This document shows, piece after piece, positions 15,834 to 23,777 of a stretch of DNA of 37,570 nucleotides; the stretch's first letter is position 1; each line of letters begins with the position of its first letter. Where the stretch lies: the NCBI GenBank assembly GCA_029006155.1, contig JAQXGF010000019.1:1-37570 (forward strand), read 5' to 3'. The notes under the pieces are model-generated. The model worked only from the letters and a program-made list of their open reading frames with translations. It was not told the origin of the DNA and ran no database searches. The stretch comes from Lachnospiraceae bacterium (GTDB taxonomy: Bacteria > Bacillota > Clostridia > Lachnospirales > Lachnospiraceae). The position numbers were made by a program, and so were the translations under genes.

Positions 15834-18209
15834 ATGTATAAAATGCCAACTGCTCCGGGTGCACATCCGGACAACGTAGTAAAAGGAGAGAAATATCGGA
15901 TCACCGTGCTGACAGACGGACTGTTCCGGCTGGAGTACGATGAGACCGGAGCCTTTGAGGACCGTGCGACGCAGGTCGTATTCAACCGTGACTTTGCGCC
16001 GGTGGACTTTACTGTGAAGGAGACCGATGAGGAGTTACAGATTTTCACAACGCGTGTACAGCTGATTTATAATAAGAAGGAATTCACTTCGAACGGACTG
16101 AGTCTGAAGGTGCGTGGCAATATCAGCAATTACCACAGCATCTGGCATTATGGCGAAGAGGCAGAAGATCTGGGTGGCACAGCACGCACGCTGGACCGTG
16201 TCAATGGTGCCTGCCCGCTCGAGCATGGTCTGATGTCCCGGTTTGGATTTTCCATTCTGGATGACAGCAAGTCTCTGATTTTAAAGGAAGATGGCTGGGT
16301 CGAGCCGCGAAGAAAGGGCGTTACGGATATTTATTTCTTCGGCTACGGGCATGACTATCTGGACTGCCTGGATGCATTTTATCATCTGTGCGGTAAGACG
16401 CCGATGGTGCCGCGTTATGCGCTCGGCAACTGGTGGAGCCGCTATTATGAGTATTCGGAGCAGAGCTACATGGAGCTGATGAACCGCTTTGCGGAGGAAC
16501 AGGTGCCGTTTACCGTAGCAGTCATCGACATGGACTGGCATATCGTGCATGTGGATGAGAAGTATGGCAGCGGCTGGACCGGATATACATGGAACAAAGA
16601 GCTGTTCCCGGATCCGGAGCGTTTCCTTTCGTGGCTGCATGCACGCGGAATGAAGGCGACGTTGAATGTACATCCGGCGGACGGCGTGCAGGGCTATGAG
16701 GATGCATATCCGGAGATGGCAAAGCGCATGGGCGTCGATGTCGGGCAGGAGGAGCCGGTGAACTTTGATATTTCCAATCCGGAATTTCTGGATGCGTACT
16801 TTGAAGTGCTGCATCATCCGCTGGAGAAGCAGGGGGTGGATTTCTGGTGGATCGACTGGCAGCAGGGCAAGAACAGCAAGATCGAAGGGCTGGATCCGCT
16901 CTGGATGCTGAATCACTATCATTATCTGGATAATGGACGGGATGGTAAGCGGCCGATGACCTTCTCCCGCTATGCAGGACCGGGATCGCACCGCTATCCG
17001 CTCGGATTTTCCGGCGATACGGTCACGACGTGGGAGTCTCTGGACTTCCAGCCGTACTTTACGAACCGTGCGTCGAACATCGGCTATGGCTGGTGGAGCC
17101 ATGATATCGGCGGACATATGCATGGCTACCGCAACGATGAGCTGATGGTGCGCTGGCTGCAGTACGGTGTATTTTCTCCGATCAACCGTCTGCACAGCAC
17201 GAAGAACCCGTTCTGGAACAAGGAGCCGTGGGAGTATGATGCGGTGAAGCGTGAGGTCATGGACAAATTCCTGCGCCTGCGTCATCAGATGATCCCGTAT
17301 CTCTACACGATGAACTACCGCGCTTATAAAGAGAACCGCCCGATCGTGCTTCCGATGTACTACTTTGCACCGGAAGAGGAGCAGGCGTATGCGAAGAAGA
17401 ATCAGTACTGGTTCGGCACGGAGCTGATCGTAGCGCCGATCACAGCGCCGAAGAAGGATGGTATCAATGCAGGGGCCGTCGACGTATGGCTGCCGGAGGG
17501 GACTTACTTTGATCTCTTCACCGGCCTGATGTACCACGGTGGCAGGACGCTGACGATGTACCGCGACATCCGTACGATTCCGGTGCTGGCAAAGGCGGGC
17601 GCGATCCTTCCGATGACGGATGAGATCTTCGGACAGGATGCGACGAAGAATCCGACGTTACTGAATGTGAAGCTGTTCGCAGGGGCGGACGGAGTATTTA
17701 CCTTATATGAGGATGAAAATGACACCGAATCGTACCGTGAGGGCCGTTGCGTGACGACGGATATCGAGCTGCACTGGGAGAAGGAAAAAGCGATCGTGCT
17801 CCATGCAGCCAAGGGCGATACGTCTCTGATCCCGCAGAAGCGCATATACCGTCTGGAACTGATCGGCGGCACAGAGGCTTCCGTTGCAGTATTCAAGAAT
17901 GACGTGCAGATCGAGGCGAAGACGGGCTATGATGCTATGACGCATACGTATACGATCGAGCTTCCCGATGCCGCACCGACCGATGCATTCCGCATTGTCT
18001 TTGGCACAGAGCTGCAGCTGGCAGCAAATGACGTGAAGGGAAGAATCTTTGATCTGCTCAAGCGTGCAGAGATCGAGATGGATCTGAAAGTGACGTTAAA
18101 TGACCTGATCCACCGCACCGAAAACGCCGCATTGATCGCAGGCGAGATCGCTGCGATGGCGATCGATGAGGATCTGAAGAAGGCGCTGTTTGAGATTTTG
18201 CTGGCGTAA
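15834..18209 (+). CDS. GH31 alpha-glucosidase
   Basis: A 791-residue GH31 glycosidase. An N-terminal beta-sandwich (about 1-190) precedes the barrel, which starts at YALGNWWSRYY. The nucleophile is Asp341 in FWWIDWQQG and the acid/base Asp395 in GFSGDTVTTW. Beta-domains follow, and a C-terminal helical extension of roughly 60 residues (NDVKGRIFDLLKRAE onward) goes beyond the core family. ATG 15834 follows AGGAGG and lies just past the GH13 stop; a frame-mate 6 codons upstream overlaps the GH13 gene and is not favoured. No signal peptide: it should act in the cytoplasm on sugars imported by the ABC system. Alpha-glucosidase is most likely; exact linkage cannot be read. Confidence 0.93.
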   Translation: MYKMPTAPGAHPDNVVKGEKYRITVLTDGLFRLEYDETGAFEDRATQVVFNRDFAPVDFTVKETDEELQIFTTRVQLIYNKKEFTSNGLSLKVRGNISNYHSIWHYGEEAEDLGGTARTLDRVNGACPLEHGLMSRFGFSILDDSKSLILKEDGWVEPRRKGVTDIYFFGYGHDYLDCLDAFYHLCGKTPMVPRYALGNWWSRYYEYSEQSYMELMNRFAEEQVPFTVAVIDMDWHIVHVDEKYGSGWTGYTWNKELFPDPERFLSWLHARGMKATLNVHPADGVQGYEDAYPEMAKRMGVDVGQEEPVNFDISNPEFLDAYFEVLHHPLEKQGVDFWWIDWQQGKNSKIEGLDPLWMLNHYHYLDNGRDGKRPMTFSRYAGPGSHRYPLGFSGDTVTTWESLDFQPYFTNRASNIGYGWWSHDIGGHMHGYRNDELMVRWLQYGVFSPINRLHSTKNPFWNKEPWEYDAVKREVMDKFLRLRHQMIPYLYTMNYRAYKENRPIVLPMYYFAPEEEQAYAKKNQYWFGTELIVAPITAPKKDGINAGAVDVWLPEGTYFDLFTGLMYHGGRTLTMYRDIRTIPVLAKAGAILPMTDEIFGQDATKNPTLLNVKLFAGADGVFTLYEDENDTESYREGRCVTTDIELHWEKEKAIVLHAAKGDTSLIPQKRIYRLELIGGTEASVAVFKNDVQIEAKTGYDAMTHTYTIELPDAAPTDAFRIVFGTELQLAANDVKGRIFDLLKRAEIEMDLKVTLNDLIHRTENAALIAGEIAAMAIDEDLKKALFEILLA

Positions 18210-18245
18210 AAAAATAAACTCCTTCGACAAGGCCGATATTGACAG

Positions 18246-18293
18246 GAATCCCCTTAGACAGACAAGATAAAGAGCGTCTGCTTAAGGGGATTC
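18246..18293. terminator. Shared terminator between convergent genes
   Basis: GAATCCCCTTA pairs with TAAGGGGATTC, and inside it ACAGAC pairs with GTCTG, with a T-rich tail on the plus strand (TTCTTTATAG). It lies between the GH31 stop (18209) and the SdpI stop (18307) and can serve both directions. Confidence 0.75.
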
Positions 18294-18306
18294 TTTATAG
18301 TATCTA

Positions 18307-18960
18307 TTACTGAATTTTCCCATGAAAGAGCAGATAAGAATAAATACCTGGAACCAGCACGTTGATCACTGTCAGCGCAAGAAAAATGATAAAGCTTGCG
18401 GTATCCCCGATCCGGCCGGAGACTGCGGCGATGATAAGGGTGAGCAGTCCGTAGAGGACAAACAGTTTACCACTGAGGCGGTGAGTGCGGGTCCAGTTGT
18501 CCTCGTCTGCGAGCGTCCATGGAAGCTTGATGCCGACCGTGTAGTTTTGCTGGAGCTTTGGCAGATAGTTTCCGATGAAGATAAATAAAACGCCAAGCAG
18601 CGCAAGGATCAGACCTGGGATGTTGCATGATACGCCGAGTGCGACCAGATAGATCGCGCTGTTTAAAAAGACGGAGAGCACCGGGATGATCCACAATACG
18701 ACCAGAAGGGGCTTCCGATGGATATTTCGCCGCTTTGGATCGGCAAAGGTACAAAAGGATAAAAAGATCTGTCCGAGTGCAAGCAGACAGGGCATCAGGA
18801 ACACACTGTGCGCTTTGGGAGCCCAGCCGTCGACCGCTCCGTCAATGCCCCAGTGATACGGGAGCTGTTCCGGCAGCCGGTTCCACAAAATGAGTCCGAT
18901 CAGGATCGGAAGAAGCGTCACGAGAAGTGACAGAAAGATTACTTTTTTATAAGATTTCAT
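18307..18960 (-). CDS. sdpI: SdpI family membrane protein
   Basis: A 217-residue membrane protein with about six helices. The N-terminal half is a DUF1648 domain (LPEQLPYHWGIDGAVDGW at about 28-45). The C-terminal half carries the SdpI signature NYLPKLQQNYTVGIKLPWTL, then DEDNWTRTHRL. In Bacillus subtilis, SdpI gives immunity to the SdpC killing factor and sequesters the repressor SdpR at the membrane. The chosen start at 18960 overlaps the regulator's stop as ATGA and has AAAGGTGG upstream. No SdpC-like gene is visible. It may protect against toxins of other strains or serve another membrane-stress role. Confidence 0.88.
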   Translation of the reverse strand: MKSYKKVIFLSLLVTLLPILIGLILWNRLPEQLPYHWGIDGAVDGWAPKAHSVFLMPCLLALGQIFLSFCTFADPKRRNIHRKPLLVVLWIIPVLSVFLNSAIYLVALGVSCNIPGLILALLGVLFIFIGNYLPKLQQNYTVGIKLPWTLADEDNWTRTHRLSGKLFVLYGLLTLIIAAVSGRIGDTASFIIFLALTVINVLVPGIYSYLLFHGKIQ

Positions 18961-19229
18961 GTTGTTTTTCCACCTTTCAGTTCTGACAGCCATGCCATCA
19001 GCTCTTCTACAATCGTCATGTTTAGTTCGTAAAAGATAAAATTCCGATCCCGCTTTTCCCGGATCAGATCCGCTTTTCGGAGCACCTTCAGATGATAAGA
19101 CACGGTAGCCTGCGTCATATCAAAATTCTGGGCGATCTCACCGGCTGAGAGCGGGCCATTCTTTAATAATTCCAGGATCTCCCTGCGCGCCGGGTCCGAC
19201 AAAGCCTTAAACGTATCAGCAAGCGCCAA
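18957..19229 (-). CDS. sdpR: ArsR/SdpR family repressor
   Basis: A 90-residue winged-helix regulator. ALSDPARREILELLKNG, then AGEIAQNFDMTQATVSYHL (recognition helix, about residues 30-50) and the wing REKRDRNFIFYELN are typical of SdpR-like ArsR proteins. It lacks the metal-binding ELCVCDL motif, so it is not a metal sensor. The start is TTG at 19229 with GGAGGA 7 nt upstream. It overlaps sdpI by four bases, forming an autoregulated pair in which SdpI is expected to titrate the repressor. A perfect palindrome at 19256-19269 is its likely binding site. Confidence 0.88.
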   Translation of the reverse strand: MALADTFKALSDPARREILELLKNGPLSAGEIAQNFDMTQATVSYHLKVLRKADLIREKRDRNFIFYELNMTIVEELMAWLSELKGGKTT

Positions 19230-19255
19230 GCTGCATTCCTCCTTTTTTAGAAAAA

Positions 19256-19311
19256 TATCTAATTAGATAACTTTCGAAATACACTCTAGCACGGAGAAAG
19301 GGAAAAGTCAA
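19256..19311 (-). promoter_or_regulatory. sdpRI promoter and palindromic operator
   Basis: On the minus strand, TTGACT (19311-19306) and TAGAGT (19288-19283) are spaced 17 bp apart. Just downstream lies the perfect 14-bp palindrome TATCTAATTAGATA (19256-19269), close to the expected start of transcription and 27 bp before the TTG start codon. This is the classic layout for repression by an ArsR-family protein. Confidence 0.7.
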
Positions 19312-19455
19312 GCGCGAAACGAAAGACTGCAAATTCGATATTTTTTGCATATACACAGCATATATAAGAGGAAGCAGCAGAATGCATACGGAACGTCTGG
19401 AATTGTATCGGAAAGCGCAGGAAGTGACAGAAAATAAATTGTCAATAAAAAATAC

Positions 19456-19484
19456 TTGACAGATCCGGCCGGATCGGTTAAGAT
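19456..19484 (+). promoter_or_regulatory. Candidate promoter of the ylxM-ffh operon with a palindrome as spacer
   Basis: A perfect -35 TTGACA (19456-19461) is followed after 17 bp by TAAGAT (19479-19484). The spacer holds the perfect palindrome GATCCGGCCGGATC (19462-19475). If used, the transcript would start only about 10 nt before the ylxM ATG, so the AAAGGTG ribosome site would lie at its very 5' end. That makes the assignment tentative. Confidence 0.45.
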
Positions 19485-19500
19485 AGCAAAGGTGATGCGA

Positions 19501-19845
19501 ATGGAACAGTTTTTGCAGCAGACGCTGCTCTATGATTTCTACGGTGAGCTGCTCACGGAGCACCAGAGAAAGGTGTACGAGGAAGTCGTACTGAACGATA
19601 TTTCCTGTTCGGAGGCGGCAGAGGAGTTCGGCGTGAGCCGACAGGGTATCCACGAGCTGGTGAAGCGCTGCAATAAGATTCTGGAAGACTATGAGTCAAA
19701 GCTGCATCTCGTGGAGCGGTTTTTACTGATCCGGGAGAATGTGAAGCAGATTCAGCAGCTGGCATCACAGGTTGATTCGATTGACAAGGAAACGCTGGCA
19801 GAACAGGTGCGTGAGCTTTCCGGAAAGATTCTGGAGGAGCTGTAG
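19501..19845 (+). CDS. ylxM: YlxM family putative DNA-binding protein (UPF0122)
   Basis: A 114-residue protein, the normal length for YlxM. A sigma-factor-like helix-turn-helix lies at about residues 20-60 (LTEHQRKVYEEVVLNDIS, then EAAEEFGVSRQGIHELVKR), followed by a coiled C-terminus. The start at 19501 has AAAGGTG before it; an in-frame TTG 15 codons upstream is the -35 box and is rejected. It precedes ffh by 36 nt, the standard order in Firmicutes, and is thought to be linked to the signal recognition particle pathway. Its exact role is not settled. Confidence 0.9.
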   Translation: MEQFLQQTLLYDFYGELLTEHQRKVYEEVVLNDISCSEAAEEFGVSRQGIHELVKRCNKILEDYESKLHLVERFLLIRENVKQIQQLASQVDSIDKETLAEQVRELSGKILEEL

Positions 19846-19881
19846 CACAGCCGCATTTCATCTGATGGAGGAGTTCAGGGT

Positions 19882-21231
19882 ATGGCATTTGAGAGCTTAT
19901 CAGAAAAGCTTCAGAATGTATTTAAGAATCTGCGCGGCAAAGGCCGCCTGACAGAAGCAGATGTAAAGACTGCGCTGAAGGAAGTCAAGATGGCACTTCT
20001 CGAAGCGGACGTCAGCTTCAAGGTGGTAAAGCAGTTTGTAAAGGCTGTTCAGGAAAAGGCCGTCGGAGCAGATGTCATGAATGGTCTGAATCCGGGTCAG
20101 ATGGTAATCAAGATCGTAAATGAAGAGCTTATTTCCCTGATGGGTTCCGAGACGACGGAGATCGCACTTCGTCCGGCTTCGGAAGTGACCGTCATTTTGA
20201 TGGCAGGTCTTCAGGGAGCCGGTAAGACGACGACGACTGCAAAACTCGCAGCAAAGTTCAAGTCCAAGGGACGCAAGCCGCTGCTGGCTGCCTGCGACGT
20301 ATATCGACCGGCCGCGATCAAGCAGCTGCAGGTAAACGGCGAGAAGGTCGGTGTGGAAGTATTCACACTCGGCGATAAGGAGAGTCCGGTATACATAGCA
20401 GAGCGTGCGGTGGAATATGCGAAGGCGAACGGCTTCAATCTGGTATTCCTTGATACCGCAGGCCGCCTGCATGTCGATGAGGACATGATGCAGGAGCTGC
20501 AGCAGATCAAGGAAGCGGTTTCCGTAGATCAGACGGTGCTCGTCGTAGATGCGATGACCGGTCAGGATGCGGTAAACGTAGCGACCATGTTTGAGGAGAA
20601 GATCGGAATTGACGGTGTCATTCTGACAAAGCTGGACGGCGATACGAGAGGCGGTGCGGCGCTTTCGATCAAAGCGACGTGCGGAAAGCCGATTCTGTAC
20701 GCAGGTATGGGCGAGAAGCTCTCCGACCTCGAACAGTTCTATCCGGACCGTATGGCTTCCCGAATCCTTGGAATGGGTGATGTACTTTCCCTGATTGAGA
20801 AGGCACAGGACACGATCGATGAGACCAAGGCAAAGGAAATGGAGCAGAAGCTCCGCAAAGCACAGTTCGGATTTGACGATTACCTTGAGAGTATGAATCA
20901 GATGAAGAACATGGGCGGCATTTCCAAGATTCTGAGCATGATGCCTGGCATGGGCGGTGAGCAGATGAAGCAGATTGAGGATGCCATTGATGAGAAGCAG
21001 ATGGCACGGATCGAGGCGATGATCCTCTCGATGACTCCGAAGGAGCGCGCGAATCCGGATATCCTGAATCCATCCCGCAAGCGCAGAATTGCAGACGGCG
21101 CAGGTGTGGACATCAGCGAGGTGAACAAGCTGGTGAAGCAGTTTGAACAGAGCAGGAAGATGATGAAGCAGTATTCCGGAATGCTCGGTGGCAAAGCAGG
21201 GAAAAGAGGTAAGTTCAAACTTCCTTTTTAA
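19882..21231 (+). CDS. ffh: Signal recognition particle GTPase Ffh (SRP54)
   Basis: A 449-residue Ffh of standard size. The N domain is residues 1-85. The GTPase has G1 GLQGAGKTTTTAKLA near 107-121, DTAGRLH, the insertion-box region DAMTGQDA and TKLDGDTRGGA. The methionine-rich M domain (from about 325) contains MMPGMGG and SRKRRIADGAG and binds 4.5S RNA and signal sequences. With FtsY it targets nascent membrane and secreted proteins to the Sec channel. It lies between ylxM and rpsP as in many Clostridia. The ATG follows GGAGGAG. Confidence 0.98.
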   Translation: MAFESLSEKLQNVFKNLRGKGRLTEADVKTALKEVKMALLEADVSFKVVKQFVKAVQEKAVGADVMNGLNPGQMVIKIVNEELISLMGSETTEIALRPASEVTVILMAGLQGAGKTTTTAKLAAKFKSKGRKPLLAACDVYRPAAIKQLQVNGEKVGVEVFTLGDKESPVYIAERAVEYAKANGFNLVFLDTAGRLHVDEDMMQELQQIKEAVSVDQTVLVVDAMTGQDAVNVATMFEEKIGIDGVILTKLDGDTRGGAALSIKATCGKPILYAGMGEKLSDLEQFYPDRMASRILGMGDVLSLIEKAQDTIDETKAKEMEQKLRKAQFGFDDYLESMNQMKNMGGISKILSMMPGMGGEQMKQIEDAIDEKQMARIEAMILSMTPKERANPDILNPSRKRRIADGAGVDISEVNKLVKQFEQSRKMMKQYSGMLGGKAGKRGKFKLPF

Positions 21232-21269
21232 CCATATAGAGATTGAAAAATTCAAGGAGGTGAAATGAA

Positions 21270-21515
21270 ATGGCAGTAAAGATCAGATTAAGAAGAATGG
21301 GACAGAAGAAGGCTCCTTTCTATAGAATCGTTGTAGCAGATTCCAGATCCCCGAGAGATGGAAGATGTATCGAGGAGATCGGTACTTACAATCCGAACAC
21401 AGATCCGAGCGAGTTCAAGATCAACGAGGAGCTTGCGAAGAAGTGGCTTGCAAACGGTGCTCAGCCGACAGAGGTAGTTGGAAAGCTCTTCAAGGCAGCT
21501 GGTATCGAAAAATAA
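21270..21515 (+). CDS. rpsP: 30S ribosomal protein S16
   Basis: An 81-residue S16 with the hallmark start [20 protein letters not shown] and the [10 protein letters not shown] segment. It binds 16S rRNA during 30S assembly. The ATG follows CAAGGAGGTG, an unusually strong ribosome site that fits high expression. It sits 38 nt after ffh and 23 nt before the KH-domain gene, in the standard rpsP-khpA-rimM-trmD order. Confidence 0.98.
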   Translation: MAVKIRLRRMGQKKAPFYRIVVADSRSPRDGRCIEEIGTYNPNTDPSEFKINEELAKKWLANGAQPTEVVGKLFKAAGIEK

Positions 21516-21538
21516 GCCGGGATTAGAGGTGAGCAAAA

Positions 21539-21769
21539 ATGAAAGAGTTAGTCGAAGTGATTGCAAAGTCTCTAGTCGATAATCCGGACGAGGTCGTTGT
21601 CACAGAAAAGGACACCGGCAAAGCACTCGTTCTGGAGCTGAAGGTGGCTTCCTCCGATATGGGAAAGGTCATCGGTAAGCAGGGAAGGATCGCGAAAGCG
21701 ATTCGTTCCGTTGTAAAAGCTGCAGCATCGAAAGAAGATAAAAAGGTGATTGTAGATATTTTACAGTAA
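21539..21769 (+). CDS. khpA: KH-domain RNA-binding protein KhpA (YlqC)
   Basis: A 76-residue protein consisting of a single type II KH domain with the GxxG loop in MGKVIGKQGRIAKAIRSV. KhpA homologues pair with KhpB/Jag and bind RNA, influencing cell division and elongation in streptococci. Start ATG 21539 follows AGAGGTG. It is located between rpsP and rimM, which is the usual place in Firmicutes. Confidence 0.95.
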   Translation: MKELVEVIAKSLVDNPDEVVVTEKDTGKALVLELKVASSDMGKVIGKQGRIAKAIRSVVKAAASKEDKKVIVDILQ

Positions 21770-21843
21770 TAGACAGGAATCAGGTCTGTCCCGAAAGTGT
21801 ATGAAGCGCTTTTGAGGCAGACTTTGTTGTTAAGGAGAATCGT

Positions 21844-22353
21844 ATGAACAATATCCTGCAGGTAGGGGCCGTCACCTCCACACACGGGCTGGCTGGCGAA
21901 GTAAAGGTGTTCCCGACGACGGATGACCCGAAGCGTTTCAAGAAGCTGAAGCAGGTGCTTCTGGATACCGGGAAGGACATGCTTCCACTAGATGTCGAGC
22001 ATGTGAAGTTTTTCAAAAATATGGTAATTCTGAAATTTAAGGGCTATGACCGGATTGAGGATATCATGGGCTTTAAAGGAAAGAATCTGTACGTGACACG
22101 GGAAAACGCGGTACGGCTCAAAAAGGATGAATACTTCATTGCGGATCTGATCGGCATGAAGGTATATACAGAGGATGAGGCGTATTTAGGTGAGCTGACC
22201 GAGGTGATCACGACCGCGGCAAATGACGTCTACACCGTCCGCATGGAAAATGGAAAAGATGTCCTGATCCCGGCGATCGGGCAGTGCATTCTGGATGTGG
22301 ACGTAGCACAGGGAACGATGCGGGTGCATCTGCTGGAGGGACTTCTGGAATGA
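21844..22353 (+). CDS. rimM: 16S rRNA processing protein RimM
   Basis: A 169-residue RimM. The N-terminal domain opens with LQVGAVTSTHGLAGEVKVFP. The C-terminal PRC barrel runs from about residue 95 (DEYFIADLIGMKVYTED) and includes the AANDVYTV and VLIPAI motifs. It binds S19 and helps mature the 30S head. Start ATG 21844 follows AAGGAGAA. Its last codon and stop overlap the trmD start as ATGA, coupling their translation. Confidence 0.97.
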   Translation: MNNILQVGAVTSTHGLAGEVKVFPTTDDPKRFKKLKQVLLDTGKDMLPLDVEHVKFFKNMVILKFKGYDRIEDIMGFKGKNLYVTRENAVRLKKDEYFIADLIGMKVYTEDEAYLGELTEVITTAANDVYTVRMENGKDVLIPAIGQCILDVDVAQGTMRVHLLEGLLE

Positions 22354-23216
22354 ATTACTATGTCATGACTCTGTTTCCGGAAATGATCGAAAACGGGATG
22401 CACACGAGCATCATCGGGCGCGCAATGGCGAAGGGGCTGCTCAGCCTGCAGACGATCAATATCCGGGATTTTTCGACGCGCGGCGACGGACGGATCGATG
22501 ACTATCCGTATGGCGGTGGAGCCGGGATGGTGATGCAGGCGGAGCCGGTCTACCGGGCGTATACGGATCTCGCCGGACGCATCGGGCGTCGTCCCCGGCT
22601 GATTTACCTGACTCCGCAGGGGAAGACGTTCACCCAGCAGATGGCAAAAGAACTGGCGATGGAGGAAGATCTTGTGTTCCTCTGCGGCCATTATGAGGGG
22701 ATCGATGAGCGCGTGCTCGACGAGATCGCGACGGACTATATTTCGATCGGCGATTATGTGCTCACAGGCGGGGAACTGCCATCGATGGTGCTCATGGACT
22801 CGATTTCCCGTATGGTGCCGGGCGTGCTCAGCAATCAGGAGTCCGGCGAGACGGAGAGCTTTTCCGGAAGCCTGCTCGAATATCCGCAGTACAGCCGTCC
22901 GGAGGTCTGGCATGATACGGCGACACCGCCCGTGCTCCTGTCCGGACATCATGCAAATGTGGAGCGCTGGCGTCGCGACCAGTCTCTGTACCGTACATTA
23001 AAGCACCGCCCGGACTTGCTGGACGGGGTGGAACTGGACAAAAAGGACCGGAAATTCCTCCGTGCGCTGCTCGAGAAGGAGCCGGTCGAACAGTTGCCGT
23101 TTACGTCCGGCACAGCTGCATGGTCCCAGGGAGCAGACATGGCCGATCCGTATCCGGTGCGTGACACCGAACAGGAAATTTTACGGAAACTACTTGCAAT
23201 TCCAAATAAAGCATGA
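22350..23216 (+). CDS. trmD: tRNA (guanine-N1-)-methyltransferase TrmD
   Basis: A 288-residue enzyme that makes m1G37 in tRNAs reading CNN codons. MNYYVMTLFPEM starts the protein. YGGGAGMVMQ, LTPQGKTF, LCGHYEGIDERV, ISIGDYVLTGGELP and the RPEVW region give the knotted S-adenosylmethionine site and tRNA-contacting segments. The start at 22350 overlaps the rimM stop; the 22 codons upstream in frame lie within rimM and are rejected. It is about 40 residues longer than most TrmD proteins, the extra part being the C-terminal tail after DRKFLRALL, which shows no domain I recognise. Confidence 0.96.
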   Translation: MNYYVMTLFPEMIENGMHTSIIGRAMAKGLLSLQTINIRDFSTRGDGRIDDYPYGGGAGMVMQAEPVYRAYTDLAGRIGRRPRLIYLTPQGKTFTQQMAKELAMEEDLVFLCGHYEGIDERVLDEIATDYISIGDYVLTGGELPSMVLMDSISRMVPGVLSNQESGETESFSGSLLEYPQYSRPEVWHDTATPPVLLSGHHANVERWRRDQSLYRTLKHRPDLLDGVELDKKDRKFLRALLEKEPVEQLPFTSGTAAWSQGADMADPYPVRDTEQEILRKLLAIPNKA

Positions 23217-23222
23217 TAGAAT
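23194..23222 (+). promoter_or_regulatory. Promoter of rplS, with a long leader
   Basis: TTGCAA (23194-23199) and TAGAAT (23217-23222) are spaced 17 bp apart, at the end of trmD. The transcript would have a leader of about 130 nt before the rplS ATG, with several short pairings such as CTGT-ACAG near 23252. Autoregulatory L19 leaders are known in Firmicutes; I cannot confirm that this is one. Confidence 0.6.
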
Positions 23223-23360
23223 GAGAACGTTGTGAGAAAATAGATGGTCCTCTGTTACAGGAACAGCACATACAGTGTGGTCGGCAATAAGCGTCGCATC
23301 ACTTTCCGGTGCATAGATATACGTAATAAGAACATCCAATGATTAAGGAGGAACAACACG

Positions 23361-23708
23361 ATGAACGACATTATTAAAAACATTGAAGCTGCTCAGCTGA
23401 AGGCTGAGGTACCGCAGTTTTCCGTAGGTGATACCGTAAAGGTTTATGGTAAGATCAAAGAGGGAAACCGTGAGAGAATCCAGGTATTCGAGGGTATCGT
23501 AATTAAGAAGCAGGGTGGAAGCGTAAGAGCTACCTTCACTGTTCGTAAGAACTCCAACGGTATCGGCGTTGAGAAGACCTGGCCGCTGCATTCCCCGTCT
23601 GTTGAGAAAGTAGAAGTCATCAGACACGGTAAAGTAAGACGTGCTAAACTGAACTACTTAAGAGGCCGCGTAGGAAAGAGCGCAAAGGTAAAAGAGCTTG
23701 TAAAATAA
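23361..23708 (+). CDS. rplS: 50S ribosomal protein L19
   Basis: A 115-residue L19, recognised by [31 protein letters not shown] and [14 protein letters not shown]. It sits at the 30S-50S interface. ATG 23361 follows AAGGAGG. A leader and own promoter lie upstream and a hairpin terminator just downstream, so it can be expressed apart from trmD. Confidence 0.98.
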   Translation: MNDIIKNIEAAQLKAEVPQFSVGDTVKVYGKIKEGNRERIQVFEGIVIKKQGGSVRATFTVRKNSNGIGVEKTWPLHSPSVEKVEVIRHGKVRRAKLNYLRGRVGKSAKVKELVK

Positions 23709-23717
23709 TGAATCGTT

Positions 23718-23757
23718 CAGGGACAAGTACATTATGTATATTGTCCCTGTTTACGTT
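23718..23757 (+). terminator. Terminator after rplS
   Basis: A perfect 9-bp stem CAGGGACAA with TTGTCCCTG encloses a 14-nt loop and is followed by TTTACGTTTT. It begins 9 nt past the rplS stop and 20 nt before the first signal peptidase gene, so it probably limits read-through into lepB. Confidence 0.7.
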
Positions 23758-23777
23758 TTACCGGAAAGGGGAACCGG

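Noticed and set aside
16281..17537. 418-codon open frame on the minus strand
   Set aside because: Lies fully antisense to the GH31 gene with its catalytic motifs; composition is that of a shadow frame (many His, Arg, Ile) and it has no ribosome site.
18307..19229. Toxin-antitoxin or killing-factor locus
   Set aside because: The two genes match sdpI and sdpR, and no toxin or export gene is adjacent.
19900..21255. 451-codon minus-strand open frame
   Set aside because: Exact antisense of ffh, a universally conserved gene.
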